A DNA stretch of 64,000 nt, from the NCBI RefSeq assembly GCF_016905445.1, contig NZ_JAFEXF010000004.1:1-64000 (forward strand), in the 5' to 3' direction. The position numbers and the translations under genes are program-made. The notes below the pieces were generated by a model. The model had not been told where the DNA came from. It saw only the letters and a program-made list of their open reading frames with translations, and made no database searches. Of this stretch, positions 1-9,100 are shown in pieces; position 1 is the first letter of the stretch, and each line of letters opens with the position of its first letter. This stretch comes from Streptomyces sp. G44 (GTDB lineage Bacteria; Actinomycetota; Actinomycetes; Streptomycetales; Streptomycetaceae).

Positions 1-335
1 GCGGCACCCTGCTCGCCCTCGGCCTCGCGACCCCGGCGGCGGGCTCCGCGGCGGCGGGCGCGATGGCGGGCGCCGCCGCCGTGCACGCGCCGCAGGGCTT
101 CTTCAGCCAGGGCGGCGGCTACGAGTACCCGGCGTTCCTCGGCATGGTCTGCGCCGCCCTCGCCGTCACCGGTCCCGGCCGCTACTCCGTCGACCACGCG
201 CTCGGCCATGGCCTCAACCGCGCCTGGATGGTGCCGGCGGCGCTCGCCGGGACGGCCGTCGGGGTGCTGGTGACGCTGGGCGCCAGGAAGAAGCAGGTCC
301 GCGAGCGGAACGAGGGCCTCTCGCCCGAGGCGTAG
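1..335 (+). CDS. DoxX family membrane protein (3' part, 5' end outside window)
   Basis: The reading frame is open from base 3, before the window's first ATG, so the gene starts upstream. About 110 C-terminal residues remain. The order hydrophobic helix, HAPQGFF, GGGYEYPAFLG, second helix, GPGRYSVDHALG, last helix and a basic tail is typical of small actinobacterial DoxX proteins. DoxX proteins are four-helix membrane proteins, often linked to redox stress, with no settled reaction. The tail (KKQVRERNEG) is probably cytoplasmic. Family assignment is good; function is unknown. Confidence 0.75.
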   Translation, partial: GTLLALGLATPAAGSAAAGAMAGAAAVHAPQGFFSQGGGYEYPAFLGMVCAALAVTGPGRYSVDHALGHGLNRAWMVPAALAGTAVGVLVTLGARKKQVRERNEGLSPEA

Positions 336-357
336 CCGCCGTGGCACGCTGCGGGTC

Positions 358-774
358 ATGGACGATCACCCGCACCCGCGCCCTCCGGAGCCCCGGCCCG
401 GTCCCCCGCAGGACTCCCCGGACCTGTGGGACACCATCGACCGGCTGCACGGCTGGCTCGACGCCCACAACGAACGACCTCCCCAGGAGGCTCTGCTGCT
501 GCGCATGCTGAAGCTGTCGGAGGAGGTCGGCGAGGTCGCGCAGGCGGTCATCGGCGCCACCGGCCACAACCCGCGCAAGGGCACCACCCACACGTGGGAC
601 GACGTCCGGGCCGAGCTGTGCGACGTCGTCGTGACCGCCATGGTGGCGCTGCGCACCCTGACCCCGGACACCCGGACCGTCCTCACCGAGCATCTGCGGC
701 GGGTGAGCGAGCGCTCGGAAAACCATGTGCGGGAGGGTGGTCGAGACGTTAGCGTCGCCGCCCATGACCTCTGA
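358..774 (+). CDS. MazG-like nucleotide pyrophosphohydrolase family protein
   Basis: This is a 138-residue all-alpha protein. Residues around 50-62 carry the MazG metal-binding signature (KLSEEVGEVAQA), and a second acidic helix follows near residue 83 (ELCDVVVTA). MazG-fold enzymes hydrolyse nucleoside triphosphates to monophosphate and pyrophosphate and clear damaged or surplus nucleotides; the substrate here cannot be read. The proline-rich first 20 residues are probably disordered. The ATG at 358 follows the preceding stop by 22 bases. The 3' end overlaps the chosen start of the next gene by 11 bases. Confidence 0.8.
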   Translation: MDDHPHPRPPEPRPGPPQDSPDLWDTIDRLHGWLDAHNERPPQEALLLRMLKLSEEVGEVAQAVIGATGHNPRKGTTHTWDDVRAELCDVVVTAMVALRTLTPDTRTVLTEHLRRVSERSENHVREGGRDVSVAAHDL

Positions 775-1531
775 CGACGATCAACCGCCCCGGCTCACCG
801 CGCTCACCTTCCACGGCCCGTTCTCCGAGGACCGCGCGCGGCGGCTCGTGGATAGGCTCGCGGCGACCGGGCCCCGTACGGTCCTCGACATCGGCTGCGG
901 CTGGGGCGAGCTGCTCCTGCGCGTCGTCGGGGCCGTCCCGGGGGCCACCGGCGTCGGGGTGGACATCCGGGCGGAGGATCTGGCGCGCGGCCGGGCCGCC
1001 GCCGAGGAGCGCGGCCTGGCGGACCGGGTCGTCTTCGCCGAGGAGTCGGCCACGGACACCACGCGCGGCCCGGCCGACGTCGTGCTCTGCCTCGGCGCGA
1101 GCCAGGCCCTCGGCTCCGCCCCGCCGCCCCGCTCCACGGTCGAGGCGCTCCGCGCGCTCCGCGGCCTGGTCGCGCCCGGCGGCCGGGTGGTGCTGGGCGA
1201 GGGCTTCTGGGAGCGGACCCCCACCGCCGACGAGCTGGCCGCGATGTGGCCGGACGCCCGCGCCGACGAGCACCTGTCGCTCGGGGACCTGGTGGACGCG
1301 GCGATCGAGGCCGGGTTCCGGCCGCTGTGGGTGGAGACGGCGAGCACCGATGAGTGGGAGGAGTTCGAGTCCGGCTACCGCTGCGCCACCGAGGAGTGGC
1401 TCGCCGCACACCCCGGCCATCCCTCGGCGGCCGCGGAGCGGGCCCGCGTCGACGCGCAGCGCGCCGGCTGGCTGCGCGGCTACCGCGGCGTGCTCGGGCT
1501 CGCCTACCTCACCTTGGCCCCGGTCGCCTGA
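764..1531 (+). CDS. Class I SAM-dependent methyltransferase
   Basis: The 255-residue protein has the Rossmann SAM-binding motif I (VLDIGCGWGELL) near residue 45, an acidic motif II (GVDIRAEDL) and motif IV (DVVLCLGASQALG). A downstream segment (LRGLVAPGGRVVLGEGFW) is typical of small-molecule methyltransferases. The substrate is unknown. The ATG at 764 was preferred to the in-frame ATG at 725 because family similarity begins just after it; the upstream start would add 13 residues inside the previous gene. Neither start has a strong ribosome-binding site. Confidence 0.82.
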   Translation: MTSDDDQPPRLTALTFHGPFSEDRARRLVDRLAATGPRTVLDIGCGWGELLLRVVGAVPGATGVGVDIRAEDLARGRAAAEERGLADRVVFAEESATDTTRGPADVVLCLGASQALGSAPPPRSTVEALRALRGLVAPGGRVVLGEGFWERTPTADELAAMWPDARADEHLSLGDLVDAAIEAGFRPLWVETASTDEWEEFESGYRCATEEWLAAHPGHPSAAAERARVDAQRAGWLRGYRGVLGLAYLTLAPVA

Positions 1532-1594
1532 GCCGGGTTAGGGTCACGCGGTAAGGGCGGCACGGAACGTCACGCAGGAAGTGGGGGCCGCACG

Positions 1595-2137
1595 ATGGGT
1601 GCGCGGGTCACGGCGGTCAGCAGCAACGCCACGTACTCCTTCAGCAAGCCGAACCGCGAGAGCGTCACGCTGCTCGCCGGGCTCGGCGTCGAGGGGGACG
1701 TGCACGCCGGGGAGAAGGTCAAGCACCGCTTCCGGGTGCGGCAGAACCCGGACCAGCCGAACCTGCGCCAGGTCCACCTCATCCACGAGGAGCTCTTCGA
1801 CGAACTGGCGGCGGACGGCTTCGCCGTGGCGCCGGGCGAGCTGGGCGAGAACATCACCACGCGCGGCCTCGACCTGCTCGGCCTGCCCACGGGCGCGCTG
1901 CTGCGCATCGGCGGGGACGCCGTCGTGGAGATCACAGGGCTGCGCAACCCCTGCCGGCAGATCGACGGGTTCCGGGCCGGGCTCATGAAGAAGGTCGTCG
2001 GGCGCGACGCGAGCGGCGCCGTCGCCCACCGGGCGGGCGTCATGAGCGTGGTCCGGCAGGGCGGCGAGATCCGCCCCGGCGACGCGATCGAGGTCGAGCT
2101 GCCCGAGGGCCCGCACCGGCCGCTGAAGACCGTCTGA
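1595..2137 (+). CDS. MOSC domain-containing protein
   Basis: This 180-residue stand-alone MOSC domain begins at its beta-barrel (VTAVSSNATYSFSKPNRESV). It contains the conserved GLGVEGDVHAG stretch, the GENITTRGLDLLGL loop and the invariant cysteine in RNPCRQID near residue 120. MOSC domains carry the sulfur of molybdenum cofactor sulfurases and also occur in molybdopterin enzymes that reduce N-hydroxylated compounds such as YiiM and mARC. This free-standing form is closest to the YiiM type. A purine-rich stretch (aggaagtggggg) precedes the ATG. It converges with the kinase gene at 2171. Confidence 0.88.
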   Translation: MGARVTAVSSNATYSFSKPNRESVTLLAGLGVEGDVHAGEKVKHRFRVRQNPDQPNLRQVHLIHEELFDELAADGFAVAPGELGENITTRGLDLLGLPTGALLRIGGDAVVEITGLRNPCRQIDGFRAGLMKKVVGRDASGAVAHRAGVMSVVRQGGEIRPGDAIEVELPEGPHRPLKTV

Positions 2138-2170
2138 GACTCCGCTCCCCTTCCTCCGGAGCCCCCGCGG

Positions 2171-3109
2171 TCACAGCTCCTGCCCGAACCACGTCTCGGC
2201 GAGCGCGTCGAGCGTGGGCTCGGGCGAGGCGGGCAGTTCCCGCAGGTACCAGGGCAGGTGGCTGTACACGTGGAGCAGCGTGTACGCGAGGAGTTGGCGC
2301 GGGTCGTACGTCGTGCCGTACGCCTTCATGAAGCGCGGCAGGAGCCCCGGCTCGGCACGGGTGACGAAGAGCCCGACGCCCACGAAGTCGTACGCCGGGT
2401 CGCCGATCATGGCGGGCTCGAAGTCGAAGAGGCCGGTGAGGCGCCAGCCGTCGGCGGGGTCGACAGCGTCGACAACGAGATGCTGGCGCATGAACTCGGT
2501 GTGCAGCAAGGAGCGCCGCCCGTCGGCGGGCAGCGCCACGGAGTCCAGGAAGCCGGGGATCTGCTCCAGCCAGCTCTCGGGCAGCCCGCGCTCGCGCTGG
2601 CGGTCGACCGCGCCGGCGCGCTGCCCGGCGAGGAAGGCGTCCCAGTCGCCGGGGCCGAGGACGTCGGCGAGCGGTTCGTGGTCGAGGGCGTGCAGCGCGG
2701 CAAGGGCCTGCGCGGCGTCGGTGACGATCCGCTCCCGGCCCGCCCGGGGGATGCCGGGCCAGGCGGTGGCGAGGCCTTCGCCGGGCAGGCGGGACATCAG
2801 GACGTAGCGCCAGCCGTTGACGTACGCGCCGGTGTCGTGGACCTCGGGGGTGGGGACGGGGAGCCTGCCCCGGACGTGGGCGAGCACGCGGGCCTCGGTG
2901 ACGCAGTCCTGGGCGTCGAGTGCGGGGAACAGTTTGAGCACGTGGTGGTCGCCGACCGCGTAGACGGCCTGTGACCCTTCCGGGAAGCGGGTCAGGGGCG
3001 CCGCGCCGAGGCCGAGCCGTGCGCACAGGTCCTCGGCGCCCGGCCGCATGACCGCGTCGTCCGGGACGACGCGGTCCCATTCCTCGTCCGTGGTCACCTC
3101 GGGCAGCAT
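2171..3109 (-). CDS. APH/choline-kinase-type phosphotransferase at the end of the PKS-NRPS operon
   Basis: The 312-residue protein has the aminoglycoside phosphotransferase fold: a nucleotide-loop-like N lobe with VLKLFPALDAQDCVTEARVL and a C lobe with RRSLLHTEFMRQHLVV and GLFDFEPAMIGDPAYDFV. The metal-binding Asp of the last motif (FDFEP) is present. In the Brenner motif HxDxxxxN, however, the catalytic Asp is replaced by Glu (HTE) and the Asn by His, so the reaction may be altered. It starts only 40 bases after the NRPS stop on the same strand, which suggests co-transcription and a role in self-resistance or product phosphorylation (inference). The start at 3109 was chosen because upstream residues are low-complexity. 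Confidence 0.78.
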   Translation of the reverse strand: MLPEVTTDEEWDRVVPDDAVMRPGAEDLCARLGLGAAPLTRFPEGSQAVYAVGDHHVLKLFPALDAQDCVTEARVLAHVRGRLPVPTPEVHDTGAYVNGWRYVLMSRLPGEGLATAWPGIPRAGRERIVTDAAQALAALHALDHEPLADVLGPGDWDAFLAGQRAGAVDRQRERGLPESWLEQIPGFLDSVALPADGRRSLLHTEFMRQHLVVDAVDPADGWRLTGLFDFEPAMIGDPAYDFVGVGLFVTRAEPGLLPRFMKAYGTTYDPRQLLAYTLLHVYSHLPWYLRELPASPEPTLDALAETWFGQEL

Positions 3110-3149
3110 GAGCGCACCGTAGTACCGGGCGGAGGGTGGCCGCGAACGG

Positions 3150-6100
3150 TTATTCGGCGCCGCCCCCCTCCGTCGCGGCGGTGACGCCCTCGGCCAGGAG
3201 ATCGACGTACGCACCCGTCCACGCCTCGACCGTGGCGCGGTCCCACAGGTCGGTCGAGAACTCCAGGTAGCCGGAGAGGACGTCGCCCGTGGGAATCAGC
3301 CCGAAGTTGAACTCCGAGCGCGCGCCGGGCACCGCGAGGTCCTCCACCGCCGTGGTCACGCCCGGCAGCTCGATGTCCGTCTCCAGCGAGCTCTGGTACT
3401 GGAAGCCGAGCGGCAGCCGCTCCGGGACCTCGGCGCCGAGCCTCTCGCGCAGCTCCGCCGCCACCGTCCGGATCGGCGCGGCATGGTCGATGGCCCCGAC
3501 CGCGCCGCGCGCCACCTGGTCCACCAGCGCCCCGAACGAGTCGGCCTCGGCGCCGCGGACCCGCAGCGTGAAGGAGGACACCGTGCAGGCCGCGAGCGCC
3601 TCGAACTCCCGCCGCTCGCGGTTGGCGTAGGAGATGGCGAGGACGACGTCCGGCTCGCCCGACACCTGCCCGATGAGCCGTGCGAGGGCCGCCGCCGTCA
3701 CCGCGAAGGGCGTCGTGCGGTGCCGCCGGGCCATCGCCTCCACGCCCGCCCGTATGTCGCGGTCGACCGTGAACAGCACGACGTCGCCCGCGCCGCTCAG
3801 CTCCTGTGGGCGGGGCCGGTCCAGCGGCAGCGGCAGGCCGAAGGGCGCGCCTTCCAGCTGCCGGGCCCAGTAGTCGACCAGGCGGCCCCGGTCCTGGGTG
3901 CGGCCGTGCTCCCGCTGCCAGCGCGCGTACTCGCCCGGCTGCGGCACGCTCTCCGGCAGGCCGTGCGGCGACCCGGTGACCGCCGCGCCGTACAGGGCGG
4001 CCAGATCGCGCAGCAGGAGGCTGACCGACCAGCCGTCGCAGGCGGCGTGGTGCAGGACGAAGAGCAGCGCCCAGCGGTCGCGTCCGGTGCGCAAGAGGCG
4101 GAAGACGGGGGCGAGTTCGGCGCGGATGTCGAAGGGCGCCGCGGCCGTCTCCGCCGCCAGGCGCTCGCCCTCGGCCTCCGCCTCGGCCGCCGAGCCGAGG
4201 CGCGCGACCAGGTCCTCCTCGGGCAGCGCGACCGGCCGGGGGCGCAGCGCCTCCTGCCGCCACTCCCCCGTGGCCGCGTCCTCGACGAGCCGGGTGCGCA
4301 GCGCCTCGTGGCGGGCGACCAGCGCGGTCAGGGCGGTGCGCAGGGCCGGGACGTCCAGCGTGCCCGTGAGGGTGAGGCGCATGGCCACGTTGTAGATCTG
4401 CGGGCGGGGGTGGGTCAGATGCCGGGTGAGGAAGGCGCTCTGCTGAGCGGTGACGGGGGCGCTGGTGAGCACGTCGGCGTGGGTGCCGGCCGCGGCTCCG
4501 GTCCCGCCCGCGGTCCCGCCCTCGGCTTCGGCTTCGGCTTCGGCTTCGGCTGCCAGGTATGCCGCCATCGCGCGCAGCGTGGGCTCCTCGTAGAAGCGGG
4601 CGACGGGGTACTCGACGCCGAACTCCTCCCGCACGCTGTTGGCGAGGCGGATCGCCGTGAGGGAGTGGCCGCCCAGCTCGAAGAACGAGGCGTCGGGGCC
4701 GAGCCCGCCCGCGTCGGTCCCGAACTCCGCGGCCCACAGCTCCCGCAGGCGTGCCTCCACGTCCTTCGGGGCGGGGCGCGCGCAGGCGGCGGGCGGTGTC
4801 CGCCGGGGCCCGGCCGGAGCGGTGGGCGAGGTGATGAGCGCGGGGGCGGGCAGCGCGGCCCGGTCCAGCTTTCCGTTGCCGGAGAGCGGCAGTGCGGGCA
4901 GCACCGCCCAGGCGCGCGGCACCAGGTGGTCGGGCAAGCGGGCGGCCAGTTCCCCCGTGAGGCGGTCGGCGAGCTCCTGGTGCGGTGCCGTCGCCGTCGC
5001 GGGTACGACGTAGGCGGCGAGGCGGGCCTCGCCCCGCTGGTCGCGGCGGGGCAGGACGACCGCTTCGGCGACGCCCGCGAGGCCGCCGAGGGCGCGCGTG
5101 ACCTCCTCGGGCTCGACGCGGTAGCCCCGTATCTTCACCTGGTCGTCGCCGCGGCCCCGGAACTCCAGGGCGCCCGACGCGTCCCAGCGCACCAGGTCCC
5201 CGGTGCGGTACATCGGCTCCGTGCCGCCCAGCGGATCGTGGACGAAGCGCTCCGCCGTCAGGTCGGGCCGCCCCAGGTAGCCGGTGGCCACGCCGGGCCC
5301 GCCGACGTACAGCTCGCCGGCCTCCCCGGCGGGCACCTCGCGGCCCCGCGCGTCGAGCACCCGCAGCGTGACGTTGTCGACGGGGCGGCCTATCGGGATG
5401 GGCGCGTCCTGTGCGCCGGGGGTGCCGGCGGGTGCCACCGTCTGGGCCGTGCACAGCACCGTCGTCTCGGTGGGCCCGTACACGTTCACCGTCTCGTACG
5501 GAGCTCCGGGGCGCGGCCGGGTGCGCAGCACGTCGCCGCCGAGCAGCAGGTGCCGCAGCGGGGGCTGGAGGTCGTCCGGCAGGGCGAGGACCGCCTCACC
5601 GAGGGCGGTGGGCAGGATGGAGAAGGTGATCCGCCGGTCTTTGAACCAGCGGGCCAGGGCGGCCGGGTCCTTGCGGACCGTCTCGTCGGCGACGACGACC
5701 GTGGCGCCCGCGGTCAGCGCGGGCCAGAGCTCCAGCACGGCGGCGTCGAAGCCCTGGCTGCACACGGCGGCGGAGCGGTCGTCCGCCGTGAACCCGAAGC
5801 GTTCGTGGTGCCACTGGCACAGGTCCACCACCGCGCGGTGCGGCACGGCCACGCCCTTGGGGGTGCCGGTGCTGCCGGAGGTGTAGATGGCGAAGCAGAG
5901 GGACTCCGGGCCGGGTGCCGGGAGGAGCGGGGCATGGCCGTCGTCGTCCTCCGGTGCGGGCGCGGATGTCACGTCCACCACGGCCGTGCCGGGCGGGGGC
6001 GCCGGCCGGGTGTGCGCGGGCGCCTCGCCGTCGACCACGAGGACCCGGGCGCCGCTCTCCGCGAGGATCGTCTCGGCCCTCGCCCTGCCCTGGCCGGGGT

Positions 6101-9100
6101 CCAGCGGCACGTAGCCGTGGCCCGACTTGAGCGCGGCGAGCATGGCGACGACGAGGTCGGTGCCGCGCGGCAGCCACAGGGCGACCGGCGCGCCGCCGGC
6201 GTCCCGGCCGCGCAGGACGGCCGCGAGCCGTTCGGCGCGCTCGTCCAGCTCGCGGTAGGTCAGCGTCTCGCGGCCGCTGATGACGGCGGTGCGGTCGGGG
6301 GCCGCCTCGGCCCACCGGGACGCCAGGGCGTGGACGGTGCTGCGGGTGCGCTGCCGCACGCGTCCGCGCCGCCAGGCCTCCGGCACGGCGTCCGGGCGCG
6401 CCTCGCCCACCGCTTCCGCGAGGACGTCGCGGAACGTCCCGAAGAGCGCGTCGACCGTCGCCTCGTCGAACAGGTCGGTGTTGTACTCCAGGTGGCAGCG
6501 GATGCCGTCCGGCTGGTCGGTGAAGTACACGCTGAGGTCGGTCAGCGCCTTGTCGGGGCCGGAGTCGAGCGGCGTCGCCCGCACCCCGGGCAGGTCGAAG
6601 CGGAAGGGGTCGCCCGGCTCGAACTCGGCGAGCGTCTGGAAGACGGGCGTCCGGTCCAGTGCCCGCGCGGGGGCGAGCTCCCGGACGACGGCCTCGAAGG
6701 GCACGTCCGCGTGGTCGTACGCGTCCAGGGCGACCGCCCGCACGCGGTCCAGGAGCGTGCCGAAGTCCGGGTCCCCGGAGAGGTCGAGGCGCAGCGCCAG
6801 GGTGTTCACGAAGAACCCGACGACGTCCTCGTACGGCGGGGTGCGGTCCGACATGGGGGTGCCGACGACGAGGTCGTCCTGGCCGGTGACGCGGCCCAGC
6901 GCCGCCGCGTAGCCGGCGAGCAGCGTCATGAAGAGGGTGCTGCGCCGCTTCCGGCCGAATTCCCGCACCGCCGTGGAGAGTTCGGGCGACAGGGCACGGA
7001 ACAGCGCGCGGCCGTTCGACGTCATGACGGCGGGCCGTGGCCGGTCGGTGGGCAGGGCGAGGACCGGCAGCTCGCCGTCGAGCGCCTTCTTCCAGTACGC
7101 GAGGTCCTCCGCCGCCTTCGGGCCGCCGAGGGCGTCGAGCTGGCGGCGGGCGTGGTCGGCGTAGGTGTGGGTGAGGGCGGGCAGTGCGGGGGCCGGGGCG
7201 CCGCCCGGGAGGTGCGCGCGGTAGAGGGCGGAGACGTCGCGGGCGAGGACGGCGGCCGACGCCGCGTCCATCACGATGTGGTGCAGGGACAGGACCAGGA
7301 CGTGCCGCTCGGCGCCCAGCCGGACCAGGCGCGTGACGAACAGGGGTCCCTCCGCCAGGTCGAAGCGGCGCTCGCTCTCGGCCTTGAGGGTGTCGGCGAC
7401 CGCGTCGCCGCCGGGGGCCGTCCCGTCGACGACCGCGAAGTCCACCACACCCGGCTCGCCCTGTCGCCGCGTGAACTGCCGTGCCTCACCGGCCACCTCG
7501 CGGAATACCGTACGCAGCTGCTCGTGCCGTTCGACCAGCGCGCGCAGGGCGGCGCGCAGGGCGTCGACGTCCAGGGGGCCTTCGAGGCCGATGGCCTTGG
7601 TCTCGTTGTACGCGGTGCGGCCGGGCAGCATCCGCTCCAGGAACCAGACGCGCTGCTGGCCGGGCGACAGGGGCGCGCCGGGGTCGGGCGCCGGGGTGGC
7701 CGGGGTGGCCGGTGCGGGCGTGGCCGTCGTGCATGAGCGGCGCAGCGCGTCGAGGTGGACCAGTCCCGCGCGCATCGCGGTGGGCGCCACGCCGAAGTCG
7801 ACCAGCGCGACGACCTCGTCGGCGCCCGCGGCGCGCACCTCGTCGACGACGGGCCGCACGCTCTCGGGGCTGCCGATCAGGGCCCGCTGGTCGCAGTAGC
7901 GGTCGTAGGCGCGGCGGAACACCACGTCGAGGTCGTCCTCCGACATCGCCGACAGGTCGACCTGGTGGCCGAGGCTGTTGGCGACGCCGCCGAACAGCGA
8001 CAGGGACGCCCGCATGTACCGGGAGAGCGGCTCGCGGGCCTCGGCGCGCGCCGCCGCGTGGTCGTCGGCGAGGTAGGTGTGCAGGAGTACGGCGACGTGT
8101 CCCGCGTCCGGGTCGAGGCCGTGCGCGGCGCGCGTACGGCGGTACAGGGCGATGTTCTCGCGGAGCTGCTCGACGCCCTGCGTCATGAGGTTGGTGACGA
8201 TGCCCAGGTCGTGGCGTGCGGCCAGTTCGTACGAGGCGGGGTTGCCGACGACGGCCGTGTACATGGGCGGGGCGTCCTGGACGGGCCGCGGGAACAGGCG
8301 CAGGTCGCGCTCCCCGTCGCCGGTGGTGCGGCGCACGGGCTCGCCGCGCCACAACTGCCGTACCTGGGCGACTTGTTCGTACATCGTCTCCTTGTGGGAG
8401 CCGAAGCGCTCGGGGAAGAACACGAAGTCGTTGGCGTGCCACCCGCCGGCGCAGCCGATGCCGATCCGGCCGCCGGAGAGGTTGTCGACCATCGACCATT
8501 CCTCGGCGACGCGGATCGGGTCGTGCAGCGGCAGCACGACGGAGCCCGCGTTGATGCGGATGCGGTCGGTCTCGCGGGCGAGCGCGGCGGCGAGCACGAC
8601 CGGGTTGGGGAAGAGGCCGCCGAAGGAGTGGAAGTGCCGTTCGGGGATCCACAGGGAGTGGAAGCCGTTGCGGTCGGCGAAGCGGGCGGTCTCCAGGAGG
8701 TGGTCGTACTTGCCGTGCCGGGGGCTGTGCTCGTCCTGCGGGTAATCGCCGAAGAAGTAGACGCCGAAGTCGAGGGGGCGGGGGCGGGGTTGGCTGCGGA
8801 CGGGGGCCGGGGCGGCGGCGGCCGCGACGCCGTTCCAGGCCATGGCCTGCGGCTTGGGCGTCGGCTTGGGCGTCGGCTTTTCCGGCACCGAAGCGGCCGG
8901 GCGCGCCTTCGCCTTCGCCTTCGCATGGAAGAATCCGGCGTCGCGCAGCTCCCGCAAGGAGCCCTTCACCGCGTCCGCGATGAACTCGATGTCACCGTCG
9001 GAGTGTTCGGTGGAGAGGAAGAAGTTGCGCCACTCCCACACGTGGACGCCGCGCAGCATGAGGTGGTGGTAGAGCAGCTCCATGTCGGCGCGGTGCTCGA

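Noticed and set aside
3483-7736. A 1417-codon open frame on the plus strand opposite the NRPS
   Set aside because: It is the antisense shadow of a GC-rich coding sequence. The minus-strand frame carries all the domain motifs and the plus-strand translation is low-complexity Arg/Gly/Val.
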